Notes under the pieces: model-generated
Told to the model about the DNA's origin: nothing
The model's database searches: none
What the model saw: the letters and a program-made list of their open reading frames with translations, nothing else
In this document: positions 50,140-50,770 of the stretch, piece by piece
Numbering within the stretch: the first letter of the stretch is position 1
Layout: each line of letters starts with the position of its first letter
Made by a program: the position numbers and the translations under genes
Source of the DNA: Propionibacteriaceae bacterium UBA5174
Lineage (GTDB): Bacteria > Actinomycetota > Actinomycetes > Propionibacteriales > Propionibacteriaceae
Length of the DNA stretch: 50,770 nucleotides
Direction of reading: 5' to 3'
Assembly (NCBI GenBank): GCA_002413345.1
Contig: DHWU01000045.1
Coordinates: 68,582-119,351, forward strand

Positions 50140-50770
50140 GCAAACACCCCCGTCCGTCTCATCCCTCGCTGGTAGTCACCGCCTGGCGGTCGCTGCCGCT
50201 GGCCGCGATCAAGCTTGACCCCCGCCACGTGGTCCGCAATCCGGTCATGTTCGTGGTGTGGGTGGCTTCAGTGGTGACCACCGTCTTGGCGGTGCTGCAG
50301 CCGACCATGTTCGCGGTCTCGGTTGCGGTGTGGCTGTGGGCAACGATCCTGTTCGCCAACCTGGCCGAGGCGATCGCCGAAGGCCGGGGCAAAGCGCAAG
50401 CCGATTCGTTACGGAAGACCCGAACCCAGACCATGGCGCGGCGATTCACCCCAGCCGGTGAGGAGTTGGTGCCAAGTGCCGAGCTTCGCCTCGGCGATCG
50501 AGTGGTCGTCGAGGCCGGTCAGGTGATTCCTGGCGACGGTGACGTAATCGAGGGTGTGGCCACCATTGACGAATCGGCGATCACTGGCGAGTCAGCCCCA
50601 GTGATCCGCGAAGCGGGCGGAGACCGGTGCGCGGTGACTGGCGGCACCACGGTGCTCAGCGACCGGATCGTGGTACAGATCACTGCCAAGCCCGGAGAAA
50701 CCTTCATCGACAAGATGATTTCGCTGGTCGAAGGGGCGGCTCGGCAGAAGACTCCCAACGAGATCGCGCT
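50136..50770 (+). CDS. kdpB: Potassium-transporting ATPase subunit B, N-terminal part (runs off the right edge)
   Basis: About 211 residues present. P-type ATPase catalytic subunit. The segment VASVVTTVLAVLQPTMFAVS-type first membrane pair and the actuator domain with ATIDESAITGESAPVIREAG (TGES motif) are seen; the phosphorylation site DKTGT would lie beyond the window. Typical spacing to kdpA (ATGA overlap). Confidence 0.95.
   Translation, partial: MSKHPRPSHPSLVVTAWRSLPLAAIKLDPRHVVRNPVMFVVWVASVVTTVLAVLQPTMFAVSVAVWLWATILFANLAEAIAEGRGKAQADSLRKTRTQTMARRFTPAGEELVPSAELRLGDRVVVEAGQVIPGDGDVIEGVATIDESAITGESAPVIREAGGDRCAVTGGTTVLSDRIVVQITAKPGETFIDKMISLVEGAARQKTPNEIA

Noticed and set aside
1..50770. 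CRISPR array, prophage or toxin-antitoxin modules
   Set aside because: No regular short repeats with unique spacers, no phage structural genes and no paired small toxin/antitoxin frames were seen; the only repeats are the REP-like family.

Overview
The window looks like chromosomal core sequence from a high-GC actinobacterium. Supporting this: GTG and TTG starts are common, genes are packed with ATGA-type overlaps, and the set includes DivIVA-like coiled-coil proteins, a DUF5318 / class A PBP / GT87 membrane glycosyltransferase cluster laid out as in mycobacteria, an MptB-like mannosyltransferase and a KdpF-A-B operon. A Propionibacteriales-type organism would fit, but the sequence alone does not settle family or genus. 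No rRNA, CRISPR array, prophage or plasmid genes were seen.

Layout. 1-5.2 kb (minus strand): the N-terminal part of ilvD, two tandem paralogous membrane-anchored proteins, a PhzF-like isomerase and a phosphofructokinase. 5.3-7.4 kb: a small membrane protein, a Nudix hydrolase whose C-terminus runs into a REP-like repeat, and a REP-associated (RAYT/IS200-like) transposase bracketed by copies of that repeat. 7.4-9.8 kb: thrC overlapping a ParB-like protein of unknown role. 9.9-13.5 kb: two translationally coupled coiled-coil proteins (the second DivIVA-like) and an aldo/keto reductase. 13.9-20.1 kb: a glutamine amidotransferase, then a TetR / MMPL / YhgE-Pip efflux locus with a 33-bp palindromic operator; the MMPL protein carries what looks like a degenerate ABC ATPase at its C-terminus. 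20.1-24.8 kb: acyltransferase, SDR, a sigma-region-4-like regulator, then a three-gene LytR-CpsA-Psr operon containing a degenerate LCP, a 58-aa membrane protein and a canonical LCP.

24.8-28.0 kb (minus strand) is the most unusual part: a compact operon of an ATP-dependent polynucleotide-ligase-like protein with a long C-terminal extension and two unrecognised partners (233 and 199 aa), possibly with a fourth 136-aa gene. It lies just downstream of a tRNA-Ala gene. This is the best candidate for an undescribed nucleic-acid repair or processing system.

28.2-34.1 kb: cell-envelope genes (DUF5318, PonA-like PBP, two polytopic glycosyltransferases and a GT2 enzyme). 34.3-38.0 kb: a promoter with an overlapping palindrome, then E1-alpha / E1-beta / E2 of a 2-oxoacid dehydrogenase and a terminator. 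38.0-40.1 kb: rhodanese and alanine racemase, followed by a second REP-like locus. 40.1-48.2 kb: LLM oxidoreductase, alpha/beta hydrolase, a rhomboid-like protein lacking the catalytic motif, EcsC-like protein, aat, an MptB-like mannosyltransferase, pheA, and a divergent SMR efflux / TetR pair with twin palindromic operators. 48.3-50.8 kb: phased direct repeats (probable KdpE sites), kdpF, kdpA and the start of kdpB, cut by the window edge.
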